Below are positions 61,958 through 64,000 of a stretch of DNA of 64,000 bases, piece by piece. Position 1 is the stretch's first letter; each line of letters starts with the position of its first letter. The position numbers and the translations under genes were made by a program. The stretch lies in assembly GCA_023238725.1 (NCBI GenBank), contig CM041534.1, positions 6,012,572 to 6,076,571 on the forward strand, written 5' to 3'. The notes under the pieces are model-generated. The model did no database searches. It was not told the DNA's origin and worked only from the letters and a program-made list of their open reading frames with translations. The DNA is from Scortum barcoo (Eukaryota > Chordata > Actinopteri > Centrarchiformes > Terapontidae).

Positions 61958-63711
61958 TTTCAACCATACAATCTCACATTTTTCATGTAAAATGCTCTTT
62001 TATACTATGTAGAAGACTAACTCAAGTCCAACAAAGACTGTGGTTTAGTATGGATAACATTATTGTAACTTAAAAAGCAAGAACAAGGTCATGCTGTGCT
62101 CAAGTGATTAATCTTGTGAATGAAGGGAATGTTTAATTTAGTGCCATAAGATGCTGTCAGTGTGATGTTGGGACACAAGTCAAGGGTGAGTTGCTCTGTG
62201 GGCTGAGTCAAGGGCATTGCAGTTTGAAAGATGACAACTGTATTTCTCTCAGCAGGAGAGCGAATGTCATCGGTCCTGAAAATATGGCCGAGCAGCAAAG
62301 GTCACGGGGGACGGTACTCACACAGAGAGCGTTTTTTGTCTTCCAGAAACCTAATAATGGTTATATGGAGGCCAACGGGTTTAATGATAGAAATAAAGAC
62401 CTGGTTCACCTGTTAGGGAGCCCGGGGCAAAAATATAGAATCCTGCTACTGTAGCTACAGATGACTGACATTATGCACTGCATGGATAGGTTCATGTACA
62501 CTGACGCCTTCAAGAACTCACTGTGTACAGTGCAAATCCTACTATCTAAATTGGACAGTAATTCAAACGGCTCAAACCTCTGAAATAACACAGTTTTTTA
62601 AAGAAATCATTTAGATTTTGCCTGCATGGGCACATAAAATTTAGTTTTTTTCAGGCTCCTGAAGTCTCCGGGGCTGTCTGAGGATAGTGTAGAGGCTTTT
62701 TCCATCAAGAATGGAGAGAGCACCAAGAAAGTGAAGGACACCGTACCTCCTGTTCTTTTCCTTGTGTTCTTGGTTTCTGCCACTCTCCATTTGTCAAGTC
62801 CTGCTGTGTCACTTTCTGCCTGACTCTCTTTTCCTATTGCCTCACGTACAGACAGTATGGCAGCCCATGGGATATGTCAACATGCAGACCCATTAAATTA
62901 TTAGATGTCGTTTATTATGAACTCTGCAGCATACACAACTGGCCGCAACCTCTTTAATATTCATGCAGCATGGCTGCTCCCAACTGATCCTAACACGACC
63001 AAGTGGGACCGGATTAATGTAGTCACACACACACAGAGTAAGATGAGCACATACATACATACATAGTACATAGTTTGACACATAGCTTTTTAATAATCAG
63101 TGTTGCTGTGGGTCAGCATATGGATGCATGAGGGATTCTTTAGAGAGGTCAGTTGTTCTGTTGCTGCAGCCTGGTCAGATTGACGCGGCCGGCTGGATCA
63201 GCTTGGGCTATTTCTGTCTTTTTTCGGTCCGAGTTTGCTGCAGGCAGGAGAGGTTGGAACACTGTCCGCTCTGCCGAGTGGTCGAGTGAGGGCAAGCCAT
63301 CACGCAAACAAGGAAGAATTTTTTTAAAAATTTTTTTATAAGAAACATTTTGCGAGGTGGGAGCACAAGCTGAACTGCACCTCCTGTGAGCAGCGGTCCT
63401 CTGAATGAACACGAATGAACGAGCGCAGTGGTCAAAGAGGCAAAAACTGGAAATGGTTAAAAATGTAGTTTGGTCGGTGATAACACGGTCCGTTGCTCTC
63501 TTTCATAGGGCTGTAAATTTGTCATTAAAAAGGCCACTCAAACATGAGTCATCTGTGAGATTAGTCTTTGTTTTTTACATGCCCTCTGTCCCTCTCTATT
63601 CTTATCCTGTCTAATTTCCTCTCCGTCTCACACATTTTTTCCCCAGCATGTTGACCTTGTCCCTTATTCCACCTTGTTCGATTGTGAGATAGTCCACAAT
63701 GTATGTGTGAC

Positions 63712-63734
63712 TGTGTGTGTGTGTGTGTGTGTGT
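63712..63734. repeat. (TG)n microsatellite
   Basis: About eleven TG units, followed within 30-75 bp by GA-rich sequence. Confidence 0.9.
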
Positions 63735-64000
63735 AAGGGGACAAAGAGGAACCATAGAGGTGGGAGAGAGAGCAGTGGAGAGAGGAGGAGAGAGAAAGAG
63801 AGAGAGCACTGAGGTGTCCAGCACTTAAATTGCCTGTTTATTTCCAGTCATTGCATCAATTACACTGATACTGCTTACAAACGAGCGCACTGTGTGTGTT
63901 TGTGTTTATGTCTGAGATAGGGTTGGAAGAGAGAAACGATTAAGAATGATAGATATGGAAATTTTTGTGCTGTAGTATGCAGTTTCTGGCTCCCTGCGAG

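Larger units (their letters stand above)
60011..64000. other. Noncoding right end of the window, no gene seen
   Basis: Apart from the listed repeats, this holds only short open frames with no recognisable product. Purine-rich GA stretches occur at about 60864-60873 and 63764-63808. Confidence 0.5.

Noticed and set aside
1..64000. CRISPR arrays, operons, phage or viral genes.
   Set aside because: All real genes are intron-split vertebrate genes, and the repeats are eukaryotic dispersed or simple repeats. No regularly spaced direct repeats or viral proteins were seen.

Overview
The window is vertebrate nuclear DNA, almost certainly from a spiny-rayed (percomorph-like) teleost. It holds intron-rich genes with GT-AG introns that encode recognisable vertebrate orthologues. 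It also carries interspersed elements typical of teleost genomes, dinucleotide and tetranucleotide microsatellites, and AT-rich intergenic DNA. No prokaryotic, phage, CRISPR or viral content was seen.

Layout. (1) 1-1170: the 3' end of an unidentified + strand gene with a lysine-rich tail, and its 3'UTR. (2) 1190-5760, minus strand: spata22, a meiotic recombination factor, in seven coding exons; it meets the first gene tail to tail with almost no gap. (3) 5760-8750: intergenic DNA holding a nested pair of teleost repeats. (4) 8800-15850, plus strand: stip1 (HOP/STI1), the Hsp70-Hsp90 co-chaperone, with 14 coding exons giving 542 aa, driven by a compact heat-shock-element plus TATA promoter. 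(5) 17400-29640, plus strand: rps6ka4 (MSK2), a nuclear dual-kinase-domain protein, with 18 coding exons giving 784 aa and a 3'UTR of about 2.3 kb. (6) 29.7-64 kb: about 34 kb with no coding exon I can support. It holds several dispersed repeats, including two families present twice in the window, microsatellites, a strong RE1/NRSE-like site near 32.84 kb, and some AT/homeobox-motif-rich blocks. A purine-repeat-rich segment at 47.7-49.07 kb resembles the untranslated first exon(s) of a + strand gene whose coding part would lie beyond the window.

The three identified genes do not form a pathway. Their closeness looks like ordinary vertebrate synteny: STIP1 and RPS6KA4 lie in the same neighbourhood of human chromosome 11q13. 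stip1 and rps6ka4 are both stress-linked, but through different mechanisms (HSF1 promoter control versus MAPK phosphorylation). I found no undescribed biological system. The most useful oddities are a reading-frame mismatch between spata22 exons 2 and 3, the stip1 heat-shock promoter sitting directly against a transposon edge, a perfect 24-bp inverted repeat in an rps6ka4 intron, the isolated RE1 site, the promoter clusters of GCTAA/TTAGC motifs, and the paired dispersed repeats.
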